DNA of 64,000 bases from the NCBI GenBank assembly GCA_902557655.1, contig CACEAZ010000001.1, forward strand, positions 71,699 through 135,698. The letters are read 5' to 3'. The position numbers and the translations under genes were made by a program. Under the pieces are notes generated by a model. That model saw only the letters and a list, made by a program, of their open reading frames with translations, was not told the origin of the DNA and ran no database searches. Position 1 is the stretch's first letter. Each line of letters opens with the position of its first letter. This stretch comes from an uncultured Bacteroidota bacterium (GTDB lineage Bacteria; Bacteroidota; Bacteroidia; Flavobacteriales; Flavobacteriaceae). Positions 54,893 to 63,983 of this stretch are shown here, in pieces.

Positions 54893-56238
54893 GAATTCAT
54901 TTTATCGCAATAGGTGGTTCGGCAATGCATAATCTGGCAATTGCTCTAAAACTTAAGGGATATAATATCACAGGTAGCGATGATGTTATAAATGACCCTT
55001 CTAAATCTAGACTAGATACATATGGTTTGCTTCCTGAAAACGAAGGCTGGTTTTCTGAAAAAATAACCCATGATATTGATGCAATTGTTCTAGGTATGCA
55101 TGCTAAAAATGATAATCCTGAATTATTGAAGTCTAAAGAGATTGGATTAAAAATTTATTCCTATCCTGAATTTATATTTAATCAATCAAAAGATAAAATT
55201 AGAATTGTTATTGGAGGAAGTCATGGAAAAACATCAATTACCTCCATAATTTTACATGTTTTAAGGTCCCAGAATATTGAGGCCGATTATATGGTTGGTG
55301 CACAACTTGACGGTTTTGATGTAATGGTAAAGCTAACTGAATCAAACAAATTTATTGTGTTAGAAGGAGACGAGTATTTATCGTCAGCAATGGATTTAAG
55401 ACCCAAGTTTCACCTATACAAACCACACATTGCACTTCTAAGTGGTATTTCATGGGATCATATTAATGTATTCAAAACGTTTGAAGATTACATTAAGCAA
55501 TTTGAAATATTTATATACTCGATTTTGGACCATGGAAAATTAGTTTATAATTCAGACGACAGTGAACTAAGGAAAATTGTAAAATCTAATGAAAACAGTA
55601 TTGAATTCATTCCTTATTCAACTCCTAATTATAAAATTATTGACGGGATATCATTTATTGATTTCCAGGACAACTTGTACAGGCTAAAAATTTTCGGTAA
55701 ACACAATCTTCAAAATATTGCAGGGGCACTTCATGTTTGTAATTTAATGGGAATTAAAAGTGAAGATTTTTACAATTCATTAACATCATTTAACGGGGCA
55801 AGCAATAGACTTGAATTAATCCATAAGACTTCTGATTTTGTTATTTATAAAGATTTTGCACATTCACCTAGTAAGGTACAGGCAACAACCAACGCTGTGA
55901 GAGAACAGTTCAATAATAAAAAGTTGATTGCTTGTTTTGAGCTTCATACATACAGTAGCCTTAATCCCAAATTTTTAAAAAAATATAGAGACACATTAGA
56001 TAGTGCTGATGAATGTATTATTTGCTATTCTGAAAAAAATATGAGAATTAAAAGATTAAAACCCATTGATTCTAAATTAATTTCTGAGTCATTTAATCAC
56101 AAAAATCTGGTTGTGTTTGATGATCATGAAAAATTTGAAAACAAAGTTTTATCATTTGACTTAACAAATACAGTATTGCTTATGATGAGCTCTGGTAAAT
56201 TTGGAGGTTTTAATTTTGATAAATTAAAAAAATTGTAA
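54889..56238 (+). CDS. mpl: UDP-N-acetylmuramate:L-Ala-gamma-D-Glu-meso-DAP ligase Mpl
   Basis: A 449-residue Mur-ligase family enzyme that attaches recycled murein tripeptide to UDP-MurNAc. The N-terminal Rossmann part starts RIHFIAIGGSAMHNLAIALK. The ATP-binding loop is GGSHGKTSI (about residues 108-116), and EGDEYLSSA and LSGISWDHINVF are typical of Mpl. The final domain shows FAHSPSKVQATTNAV. Its gene overlaps the TPR gene and is followed directly by yjjG. MurC is excluded by the Mpl-type sequence after the ATP loop. Confidence 0.93.
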   Translation: MRIHFIAIGGSAMHNLAIALKLKGYNITGSDDVINDPSKSRLDTYGLLPENEGWFSEKITHDIDAIVLGMHAKNDNPELLKSKEIGLKIYSYPEFIFNQSKDKIRIVIGGSHGKTSITSIILHVLRSQNIEADYMVGAQLDGFDVMVKLTESNKFIVLEGDEYLSSAMDLRPKFHLYKPHIALLSGISWDHINVFKTFEDYIKQFEIFIYSILDHGKLVYNSDDSELRKIVKSNENSIEFIPYSTPNYKIIDGISFIDFQDNLYRLKIFGKHNLQNIAGALHVCNLMGIKSEDFYNSLTSFNGASNRLELIHKTSDFVIYKDFAHSPSKVQATTNAVREQFNNKKLIACFELHTYSSLNPKFLKKYRDTLDSADECIICYSEKNMRIKRLKPIDSKLISESFNHKNLVVFDDHEKFENKVLSFDLTNTVLLMMSSGKFGGFNFDKLKKL

Positions 56239-56928
56239 ATGGAGGATATAAAAAATATTTTTTTTGATTTAGATCACACACTCTGGGATTTTGACAAAAA
56301 TTCTGATTTAACTTTTCATAAAATAATAGAAAAAAATAATATTAAAATTGACGTATCAAAATTTTTAGATGCTTACCATCCTATTAACAGACATTATTGG
56401 AATTTATATAGAGTCGATAAAGTCACGAAACCACACTTGAGATTTTATAGGCTCTCTGACACCTTTAAACAATTGAAATTTGAAGTAGAGGATGAAATGA
56501 TAAATAAACTTGCTATAGATTACATTGAGCATCTATCAGATTTTAACCACTTAATCCCCGATACTATTTTAATATTAGATTACCTTCATTTAAAATATAA
56601 TATGCATATTATAACCAATGGTTTCAAAGAGGTTCAAAGAAGAAAACTAGAGAAGTCAGATTTATTAAAGTACTTTAGCACAATCACCATTTCAGAAGAT
56701 GTAGGGGTAAAAAAACCTGACGAAATTATTTTTAAACATGCATTACAAGAATCCAATTCTTTAATCGAGAATTCTGTCATGATAGGGGATAACTATAATG
56801 CTGATATTTTAGGGGCAAATAATATTGGTATGAAATCTATATATTTTAATTTTCATAAAACTCAAGAGGAACAAAAAAAAGATGTTGTTGTTATTCAAGA
56901 TCTGAAAGAAATTCTTGAAATACTGTAA
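56239..56928 (+). CDS. yjjG: YjjG-type HAD pyrimidine nucleotidase
   Basis: A 229-residue haloacid-dehalogenase-like phosphatase of the YjjG family, which removes phosphate from non-canonical pyrimidine nucleotides. Motif I is FFDLDHTLWDF (catalytic Asp at about residue 10), motif II is ITNGF, and motif III/IV appear as KKPD and MIGDNYNADILGA. The helical cap lies between residues 20 and 85. It starts immediately after mpl and ends directly against the convergent rlmB with no spacer. Confidence 0.88.
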   Translation: MEDIKNIFFDLDHTLWDFDKNSDLTFHKIIEKNNIKIDVSKFLDAYHPINRHYWNLYRVDKVTKPHLRFYRLSDTFKQLKFEVEDEMINKLAIDYIEHLSDFNHLIPDTILILDYLHLKYNMHIITNGFKEVQRRKLEKSDLLKYFSTITISEDVGVKKPDEIIFKHALQESNSLIENSVMIGDNYNADILGANNIGMKSIYFNFHKTQEEQKKDVVVIQDLKEILEIL

Positions 56929-57660
56929 TTATATTCTTTGTCTTACAACTTCGTAAAGAAAAACACCACAGGCTACAGAAACATTTAATGATTGGATTTT
57001 TCCATACATTGGAAGCTTAACAACTTCATCAGAAAGATTTATAATAGATTTATTAATTCCTCTTTGCTCTGAACCCATAATTACTGCTACGGGTTTTGTA
57101 AAATCCACATCATAGACATTTTTATTTGCTTTTTCAGAAGCAGAGACAATGGAGATATCAATTGATTTTAGATGATATATTGCATCTTTAATATGATTAA
57201 CTTTACAAATAGGGATGTTAAAAATAGCTCCTGCACTTGTTTTTATTGTATCTGAATTAATCGGTGCCGACGAGCTATTTTGTATGATAATTCCATCCAC
57301 ACCACTTATCTCAGCAGTTCTTATTATTGCACCAAAATTTCTAACATCATTTACCTGGTCTAAAATCAAAACAAATGGGTTTTTTATAGCTGCTAATGTT
57401 TCTCCAAACTGATCCATTGTAAGAAATTTTATGGGAGATATTCTTGCTATAACTCCTTGATGATTTTTTTTTGATAACCTATCAAGTTTTTGAGTAGGAA
57501 CATAAGAAAAGTTTATTTTATTTTTTCTAATCAAAGATTCCAATTTTCCGATTAAGGTACCTTTTAGCCCCGTTTGAATAAATACTTTGTCAATGTCCTT
57601 CGATGAGTTTATAGCTTCAATTACTGATCTGATTCCGTATATTTCTGCAGTTTTTTCCAT
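56929..57660 (-). CDS. rlmB: 23S rRNA 2'-O-methyltransferase RlmB (SpoU family)
   Basis: A 243-residue SPOUT methyltransferase. An N-terminal substrate-binding domain (YGIRSVIEAINSSKDIDKVF) precedes the knotted catalytic domain with motifs LDQVNDVRNFGAIIRTAE (motif 1), VIMGSEQRGI (motif 2) and LPMYGKIQSLNVSVACGVFLYE (motif 3; only the ends are diagnostic). It methylates G2251 in E. coli 23S rRNA. Its ATG overlaps the stop of the large FG-GAP lipoprotein by one base (TAATG), so the two are translationally coupled despite unrelated roles. Confidence 0.93.
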   Translation of the reverse strand: MEKTAEIYGIRSVIEAINSSKDIDKVFIQTGLKGTLIGKLESLIRKNKINFSYVPTQKLDRLSKKNHQGVIARISPIKFLTMDQFGETLAAIKNPFVLILDQVNDVRNFGAIIRTAEISGVDGIIIQNSSSAPINSDTIKTSAGAIFNIPICKVNHIKDAIYHLKSIDISIVSASEKANKNVYDVDFTKPVAVIMGSEQRGINKSIINLSDEVVKLPMYGKIQSLNVSVACGVFLYEVVRQRI

Positions 57661-60600
57661 TAGTTTTTTAGTTCAAAAATTTCTAAGTCTGAATTGTTAT
57701 TACCAATTAATATTTGAGACTTTTTCTTATTTATAATTTTAATTGATTTGGTATTTCCTTTCGTATATAATCCAGATTCTTTTGGCCCTAATACAGTATA
57801 ATTGTCATTTTTATTAGAAAGTAATGCCAAGGCAAATTGATTATCTAGTCTGGGAGTTTCCACCTCTGTGTTATAAATATTACCTCCAATGATTATATCT
57901 TCATATCCGTCTTTATTCAAATCAATTACATCACTTGCTATTAATGGGATAGATTGAGCCATTGCGGGAAGTTTGTTTATTATAAATTCATTACTTCCTT
58001 TGTTAATTAATATTATCGATTCAAATGACGTTACTTTTCTTTCGTAAGAATCAATAATTTCTTCACCGTAGATATCTTCTATGGATGCATTAGCAAATTC
58101 CTCAAATGTCGGTAGTTTTTCTGAAATAAACGGCATTTGCTGAGTCGAACATTCTTTTCCTCTTAAAGGAACATAATTTCCCTCATATTTATAGCTTAAA
58201 ACCAGGTCATGTGTTCCGTTTCCGTCAAAGTCATTTCCAAATATTTTTAGAGGTTTCTCTTTGCTAGTTTTATATTTAGAATTTTTTCCAATGTTACCTA
58301 CTATATAATCTTTAAAACCATCATTGTTTACGTCAGTTTCTTGAATGTTGTACCATAATCCATACAAATCGTCTAGTTTGTTCTCGATGTTTATGTTTCT
58401 AAAGGTCCCTTTTTCGTTTAGAAACAAACCAATATTTGTCCACTCGCCAACGGCTATAAAATCTTCCCATCCGTCGTTGTTAAAGTCGGTTGAAATTACC
58501 TTGTTAACTATACCAAAGTTTTCAAAATCAGGTGCAATTTTATAGGTGTTATTGTATAATTTACCAGATTTATTTTCATAAATAATTGAGGGTTCATGTA
58601 TGGGGTATTTTTTAGTTTGAATTCTATTTCCCACTATAATGTCTTTATCCCCGTCATTGTCAAAATCTATGGAAGTAACTGACTTTCCGCTAATTGTATA
58701 GTTTTTAAGGTCATCTTGTGTGTCTATCTCAAAATTCCCTTTTCCATCATTTATATAAATTCTGTCAATTAATTCATTAGATCTGTTATTGAATTCATTC
58801 CCTCCACTGACAACATATAAGTCTAAATCATTATCGTTGTCTATATCAACAAAAATTGATTCCATATCTTCATAATTAGCATCTTTTTCAAAACATTCTA
58901 ACTTTTTCTTTACATAACCATTTCTTGTGTTAATAAACAGATTAGGTTCTTGATTATAAGCACCACCTATAAAAATATCAATCATTCCATCGTTATTGAC
59001 ATCTCCTTTACTGATAAACGGTCCTAATGTAGATTGCTTGTAGGGAAGTAGTATCTCAGTAGAAAAATCATTGTAATAATTTTCTGTGTGGGAATATTTA
59101 ATACCGCTATCTTTCTTTTGAAATAAATAATTTGTTTTAGTATTAGTCGGTAATTGATCATTTGATTCTTCCTCTTTTACCGAAACCGATGTATTAACAT
59201 CAATATCATACAGTGTTTTAATGTTCCCAGAGCCCCATTCAACCCTAATAGAGTCTATTTTAGAGGTTTTCCCCAAGCCAAAGAGTAATTCATCACTTAC
59301 CGAGGATAAATAGCCTCTAACACGCTTAGATTCTTTAGTTCTGGATGTGTTTTCAAAATATATTGTTGCTTTTGCAAAAGATTCTGATAATATCCCTTTA
59401 GTTTTAATTTTAAGAAAGTTTCCTAATTTGTTTTCCACAGATAAATTTTTATAAACAAATGCATTTTCATCAATATTATTTATGATTATTTCTGGGTCTC
59501 CATCGTTATCTAAATCGGCATATGCTGCACCATTTGAGAAACTTGGCTCCATTAGACTTGATTTTGATCCAACTTCTCTAAAGGTTAAATTACCCTCGTT
59601 TTTGTAAAGAAGATTTGGAAGTTTCTCTGAGGGGAGTTCATCATACAGTTTCTTTTTCATACTGATTGGCACGGTATTATTATATTCCTTTCTGGTTTGG
59701 TTTATTTTAATTCTTGAATCATTATCCGAACCATACTTTCTGTATCCATTTGTTACAAAAATATCTTCGTTTCCATCTAAATTATAATCAAATATTAAAC
59801 CTGCCCAACTCCAATCTGTTTTTGCAATATTTAGCTGATGTGAAATATTATGATATTTGTTATTCCCCATGTTTAATTGCAGTGAATTAAACATGTATTG
59901 ATAATGTTGATCTAATTTGTTTGTAATTAAATCAAAATTTGATGTATTCATTGATGCCATTAATGTTTTTGATCTTACATGATCACTCGATGCCATATCT
60001 AATACAAAAATATCACTGAGGTTATCCCCGTTGATGTCTTCGATATCTACACCCATCCCATAAAAAGATATTTGTTTTGTAGATTCTTTAATTTTATTTG
60101 AGAAGGTTCCGTCCTGGTTATTAATATACATTGCATCCTTAACATAGTAATCGTTTGCAATATAAATATCTTGCCATCCGTCGTTATTTATATCACTAAT
60201 ACAAAGCCCTAGACCAAATGTTGGACTTAATAGGCCAGCTTTTTCAGTGATATTTACAAATTTGCCATCAACTTGTTCATATAACTGCGAAGAGTTTCTT
60301 CTTAACAAAGATTTATTTTCAAAATTTTTAAAAAATGTTAGCGGATCGTATCCGTAAAATTCATTTTCGTTCATAACAACACAATCCAAATCTCCATCTT
60401 TATCAAAATCAAAAAAAGCTGATTGTGTACTAATTCCCTGGTCATCTAGTCCATATAGACTTGCATTTTCAGTGAATGTGAGATCTTTATTATTAATTAA
60501 TAGTGTATTTTTTCTTTTAGTTAAATTAAAGGGACCTCCTTGTGATATATAAATATCTAACCAGCCATCATTATTTACATCAGCAAAAGTAACCCCACTT

Positions 60601-60959
60601 GACCACCCTTTATTTTGATTAATATTACTCTTCTTTGTAATATCCTCAAACTTTAACCCGCCCTTATTTAAATACAGTTTATTTGGCGACTGATTAGAGC
60701 TAAAAAATACATCTTTTAATCCATCATTATTTATATCTGCTATACCTACTCCTGATCCGTTGTAGAAATAATCATAATCAAATAGATTTTCTTTAGTTTC
60801 TAGATTAGGTATAACAGTATTAGAAAACTCAATTCCTGTTTCTTTGGAAGATAATTTTTTAAAAGGAATATTATAATTGTCATCAACGATCTCGAGATCA
60901 GAGCAATTTGAAAATAAAATGCCAACCAATATTATTTTTATAAAGAGTAATCGTCTCAT
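57660..60959 (-). CDS. FG-GAP/VCBS-repeat lipoprotein with ASPIC/UnbV domain
   Basis: A 1099-residue outer-membrane or surface lipoprotein; the signal ends LFSNC (Cys19). It holds many calcium-binding-like FG-GAP/VCBS repeats of the pattern D-x-N-x-D-G-x-x-D-I, for example ADINNDGLKDVFF, ADVNNDGWLDIYI, DFDKDGDLDCVV, SDINNDGWQDIYI and GDVNNDGMIDIFI, which build beta-propellers. An ASPIC/UnbV domain (about 515-600, ending KIDSIRVEWGSGN) lies between two repeat blocks. Such proteins are common beside SusCD loci in marine Bacteroidota and probably bind polymers or cells. A TAAATTTG box lies four bases before the ATG. Confidence 0.87.
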   Translation of the reverse strand: MRRLLFIKIILVGILFSNCSDLEIVDDNYNIPFKKLSSKETGIEFSNTVIPNLETKENLFDYDYFYNGSGVGIADINNDGLKDVFFSSNQSPNKLYLNKGGLKFEDITKKSNINQNKGWSSGVTFADVNNDGWLDIYISQGGPFNLTKRKNTLLINNKDLTFTENASLYGLDDQGISTQSAFFDFDKDGDLDCVVMNENEFYGYDPLTFFKNFENKSLLRRNSSQLYEQVDGKFVNITEKAGLLSPTFGLGLCISDINNDGWQDIYIANDYYVKDAMYINNQDGTFSNKIKESTKQISFYGMGVDIEDINGDNLSDIFVLDMASSDHVRSKTLMASMNTSNFDLITNKLDQHYQYMFNSLQLNMGNNKYHNISHQLNIAKTDWSWAGLIFDYNLDGNEDIFVTNGYRKYGSDNDSRIKINQTRKEYNNTVPISMKKKLYDELPSEKLPNLLYKNEGNLTFREVGSKSSLMEPSFSNGAAYADLDNDGDPEIIINNIDENAFVYKNLSVENKLGNFLKIKTKGILSESFAKATIYFENTSRTKESKRVRGYLSSVSDELLFGLGKTSKIDSIRVEWGSGNIKTLYDIDVNTSVSVKEEESNDQLPTNTKTNYLFQKKDSGIKYSHTENYYNDFSTEILLPYKQSTLGPFISKGDVNNDGMIDIFIGGAYNQEPNLFINTRNGYVKKKLECFEKDANYEDMESIFVDIDNDNDLDLYVVSGGNEFNNRSNELIDRIYINDGKGNFEIDTQDDLKNYTISGKSVTSIDFDNDGDKDIIVGNRIQTKKYPIHEPSIIYENKSGKLYNNTYKIAPDFENFGIVNKVISTDFNNDGWEDFIAVGEWTNIGLFLNEKGTFRNINIENKLDDLYGLWYNIQETDVNNDGFKDYIVGNIGKNSKYKTSKEKPLKIFGNDFDGNGTHDLVLSYKYEGNYVPLRGKECSTQQMPFISEKLPTFEEFANASIEDIYGEEIIDSYERKVTSFESIILINKGSNEFIINKLPAMAQSIPLIASDVIDLNKDGYEDIIIGGNIYNTEVETPRLDNQFALALLSNKNDNYTVLGPKESGLYTKGNTKSIKIINKKKSQILIGNNNSDLEIFELKN

Positions 60960-60963
60960 TCTA

Positions 60964-60971
60964 CAAATTTA
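60964..60971 (-). promoter_or_regulatory. -7 promoter box of the FG-GAP lipoprotein gene
   Basis: The minus strand reads TAAATTTG, an exact TAnnTTTG match, separated by only four bases from the ATG. As with era and purH, the transcript is predicted to begin at the start codon. Confidence 0.5.
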
Positions 60972-60982
60972 AGTAATTACCA

Positions 60983-61018
60983 AAAAAAAAAGCTTTACTG
61001 ATGTAAAGCTTTTTTTTT
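60983..61018 (-). terminator. Intrinsic terminator after the SusD-linked lipoprotein gene
   Basis: A perfect stem (AAAAAAAAGCTTTAC with its complement) around a TGAT loop, with T-runs on both strands. It lies 20 bases beyond the stop of the upstream minus-strand gene and separates the Sus unit from the FG-GAP gene. Confidence 0.88.
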
Positions 61019-61038
61019 ATGTAAGTTTTAGTCTTAGA

Positions 61039-62001
61039 CTATTGTGCACATAATGTGATTGGTTGTAAACCTACAGACATGTCTACGTGATTTCCGTAAT
61101 TTGGAGAAGTCTCATCTCCGAATACTTCCGCCCACACAGCTTCTGGGTATGCACCATTTGTATATAGTGACATTCCTTCTGGAGGGTTACCTGTTCCAAA
61201 GAACAGTAAGCTACCATCTGGAGCGTATACTACTACAAATACTTCATCTGGATAACTGTCTCCAGCCCAATTCCAACTTAACACTCCTGTTCCTTCTGGT
61301 ACAGAGATAGTAGTATCTTCATAGTTTCCAGAGGTAACCAAAATGTTTTCACAATTGTCGTCTATACATACTTCAATACCAGTACTTTGCCATCCGTCAC
61401 CATATCCGTCATACATTTGCACATAATAGTCACCTGGTTCAGGTGAGCATGTTAATAATGCACTGTATTGGAAAGGTGAAGCAAAGAAACCACCAGTAAC
61501 GCTACTACCAGCTGAAGATGGTCCAAATGCTCTACCGTCAGTTAATACTACCTCAAATTGAATTACAAAAGAATCACCAGGTAACATTACGTCTGGACCT
61601 GTTGTAAGACCAGTAGCTTCAAGCACTTGTGCAGTTGTTACTCCTAATTGTGCTCTTGGTAAACCGTGAGGTGTATCCGTTGTAAAATCAGATGCAGGCA
61701 CAGAATATACATATGCAGCACTTTCTGGAGTAGTTCCATTATCAGGAGATAAATCTCTGAAATATGTAGAAACTCTAACTTCAGAAAGTAAAGCTCCATC
61801 CGCTTCATCTTGATATTCCACAGTTACAAGAAATTCACTTGCAGGATCACTAGAATTTAGAATTCCATTATCAAGCGAAATTGTTCTAAGTACTGCTCCA
61901 ACTTCATTATCAAGAACTCCATCAATCACGTTTTCACTATCATGACATGAGAAATTAACAACAAATAAAAGAGCAAATAATAATTTTAATATATTTTTCA
62001 T
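61039..62001 (-). CDS. SusD-linked surface lipoprotein
   Basis: A 320-residue lipoprotein whose signal ends VVNFSC (Cys19). The middle part is beta-rich with Thr/Asp/Gly-rich loops, and a region near residue 197 reads MYDGYGDGWQSTGIEV, a 'YGDGW' module recurrent in flavobacterial secreted proteins. The rest (SWNWAGDSYPDEVFVVVY) suggests a jelly-roll-like binding domain. It starts 14 bases after susD and ends at a terminator, so it is the last gene of a susC-susD unit and likely a surface glycan-binding protein of the SusE/F kind. Base composition is higher in GC than the rlmB side. The ligand is unknown. Confidence 0.72.
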   Translation of the reverse strand: MKNILKLLFALLFVVNFSCHDSENVIDGVLDNEVGAVLRTISLDNGILNSSDPASEFLVTVEYQDEADGALLSEVRVSTYFRDLSPDNGTTPESAAYVYSVPASDFTTDTPHGLPRAQLGVTTAQVLEATGLTTGPDVMLPGDSFVIQFEVVLTDGRAFGPSSAGSSVTGGFFASPFQYSALLTCSPEPGDYYVQMYDGYGDGWQSTGIEVCIDDNCENILVTSGNYEDTTISVPEGTGVLSWNWAGDSYPDEVFVVVYAPDGSLLFFGTGNPPEGMSLYTNGAYPEAVWAEVFGDETSPNYGNHVDMSVGLQPITLCAQ

Positions 62002-62015
62002 TGTTTCTATTTTTA

Positions 62016-63962
62016 TTAGTTAGCAGGATTGTCATCCATATTAGTATCCCAGAAGACACGAGTTAAATTATCTTGTCTTTGAAGGATGTTTGGATTAGCA
62101 CTGATTTCCCCACTAGGATATGTTCCAGTTCTTGGGAAAGGTCCTGACTCATCATTATCCATAATACCTAATGCAAGGTGTCTTGGATGTGCAGTCCTTC
62201 TAATGAAGTTCCATGCATCATTTGCACCACCAAACATTGCAACAAAGTATTGCTCTCCTAATACGTCAAGCTTGTCCTTATTTTCAGAAGGAGCTACAGC
62301 GTTGTACGCATTAGTTTCAGGAGCTGCTACAAATTCGGCAACTTTCATATCGATAAAGTCTGTAATTTCAGTTGCAGTTGCAAAATATGCAGAATCCGCA
62401 TCAGGGTCAACAGATGAGAAAGAAGTAACTTTCGCAAATGAATGCTCCATTGCTATACGCATGCTTTCTGCTGCACCCGCAGCATCTCCAGCTGCTAATT
62501 TAGTTTCAGCAACCATGAAGTGTACATAAGAAGATAAGTAGATTGGCCATATTCCGGCACCACCACCACCATTTCCTTGCCATACACCACCTTTTGTTCC
62601 TTCGTTAAGACCGTCCATACCCTCAAGAACAGTATCTAAAGTACCATCCCAAGTAGCATAATTATCCCAGTTTCCGATGTCAGGCATGTTGTCGAAACTA
62701 CCACCTGCAGGGTATACACCCGATGCAGTTCTTGTAAAGTTATCTGGAGGAGTTCCTTCGTTGTTACCATGTGTTCTACCCCAGTATCCTAGGAAGTTTG
62801 AACACCATCTACCAACCAACATCTGACCACCACCATAATCTATATTACCGTCTTCCAATCCAAATAAGTGGACAGGTTCTGCTATATCAGAACAAGATAA
62901 TGTCTCTACATTCACAGTACTACTTGCACTTAGACCAAAAGAAATTGGCCAGTTCCAAGGACCTGATTGAATGGCAAATACCATTTGAGATTGACCTGGA
63001 GTAGTTCTGTTTTGTCTGTAGAAGTAATATCTTCTTCTTGGATCATCAGTTGTTACGGCTCTTTGAGCAGCACCATCTTCCTCCACTCCAGCACCTGGGT
63101 AATCTAATGTAAGACCCATCCATTCATCTTGATCACCGTCCATCACATCCATAAGCCATGCTGACTTGTAAATGTTAGCACCAGATGTTGTATAATCTGA
63201 TTGGTACCAAGGGTGACGTGTATCAGGCTGTAATTCTTGATCTCCATAATTGAATTGGAAATCAGCATCAGACGAACTAATGATTTCATTACTTGAAATA
63301 AAATCTAATATTACGTTTGGATCAGTTCCAACAGTTAAGTGATATCTGAATCTTAAGGTGTTAACTAATTTCATCCAATTAGAAACATCACCTCCGTAAA
63401 ATAAATCATCTCCACCACCAGCAACAGATAAATATGATTCTGCGCTATCAAGCATAGCCATTGCAGCGTCATAAACAGCTGCATCGTCATCTACACTTGG
63501 GTTTGGATATTCAGCAGGGTTATTTGCTTCAGACCATGGAATATCTCCAACTTGGTCTACAATTCCCATCATTATGTGTGCAGCCATTGCTTTTGAAATC
63601 CCAATGTGGAAAGCCAATAGGTTTTCCTCACCGTTTTGAGCTTCAATTGCAGCAAGATCAGGAAGTATACCAGAGTATAAAGATCCCCATGCTCCACTAG
63701 ATGTTCCACTACCAAAGTTATTGTAATAGTCTCTACCAAACATATAACTAATTCTTCCTAATGCGGCACCGTTTCCTTGCATGCCTTGCATTGCTCCAAG
63801 ATAGTTAAGCTGAATAGTGTTTAAAAGCAGATCAGCACTAGCTAGATCTGGAGACAGTGCGTTCGGACTAACTAGATCTTCTAACTCAGTGGTTTCACAT
63901 GAGTAGAACATAGATCCAGCCGCCAAGACTGTCATCATTAAATATTTAAATATTCTTTTCAT
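62016..63962 (-). CDS. SusD/RagB-type outer-membrane lipoprotein
   Basis: A 648-residue lipoprotein; the signal ends MFYSC (Cys22). The N-terminal ETTELEDLVSPNALSP and the helical TPR-like segments (NLLAFHIGISKAMAAHIMMG, DQVGDIPWSEANNP) match the SusD-like group whose members cap a SusC transporter and capture glycans or peptides. The C-terminal region (YFVAMFGGANDAWNFIRRTAHP) is characteristic. It is longer than the typical 500-550 residues because of loops rich in Gly/Asn/Asp. Codon use is clearly less AT-biased than in surrounding genes, suggesting high expression. A probable SusC lies upstream, mostly outside the window. Confidence 0.92.
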   Translation of the reverse strand: MKRIFKYLMMTVLAAGSMFYSCETTELEDLVSPNALSPDLASADLLLNTIQLNYLGAMQGMQGNGAALGRISYMFGRDYYNNFGSGTSSGAWGSLYSGILPDLAAIEAQNGEENLLAFHIGISKAMAAHIMMGIVDQVGDIPWSEANNPAEYPNPSVDDDAAVYDAAMAMLDSAESYLSVAGGGDDLFYGGDVSNWMKLVNTLRFRYHLTVGTDPNVILDFISSNEIISSSDADFQFNYGDQELQPDTRHPWYQSDYTTSGANIYKSAWLMDVMDGDQDEWMGLTLDYPGAGVEEDGAAQRAVTTDDPRRRYYFYRQNRTTPGQSQMVFAIQSGPWNWPISFGLSASSTVNVETLSCSDIAEPVHLFGLEDGNIDYGGGQMLVGRWCSNFLGYWGRTHGNNEGTPPDNFTRTASGVYPAGGSFDNMPDIGNWDNYATWDGTLDTVLEGMDGLNEGTKGGVWQGNGGGGAGIWPIYLSSYVHFMVAETKLAAGDAAGAAESMRIAMEHSFAKVTSFSSVDPDADSAYFATATEITDFIDMKVAEFVAAPETNAYNAVAPSENKDKLDVLGEQYFVAMFGGANDAWNFIRRTAHPRHLALGIMDNDESGPFPRTGTYPSGEISANPNILQRQDNLTRVFWDTNMDDNPAN

Positions 63963-63983
63963 AATTAATTAATTTAAATGTTA

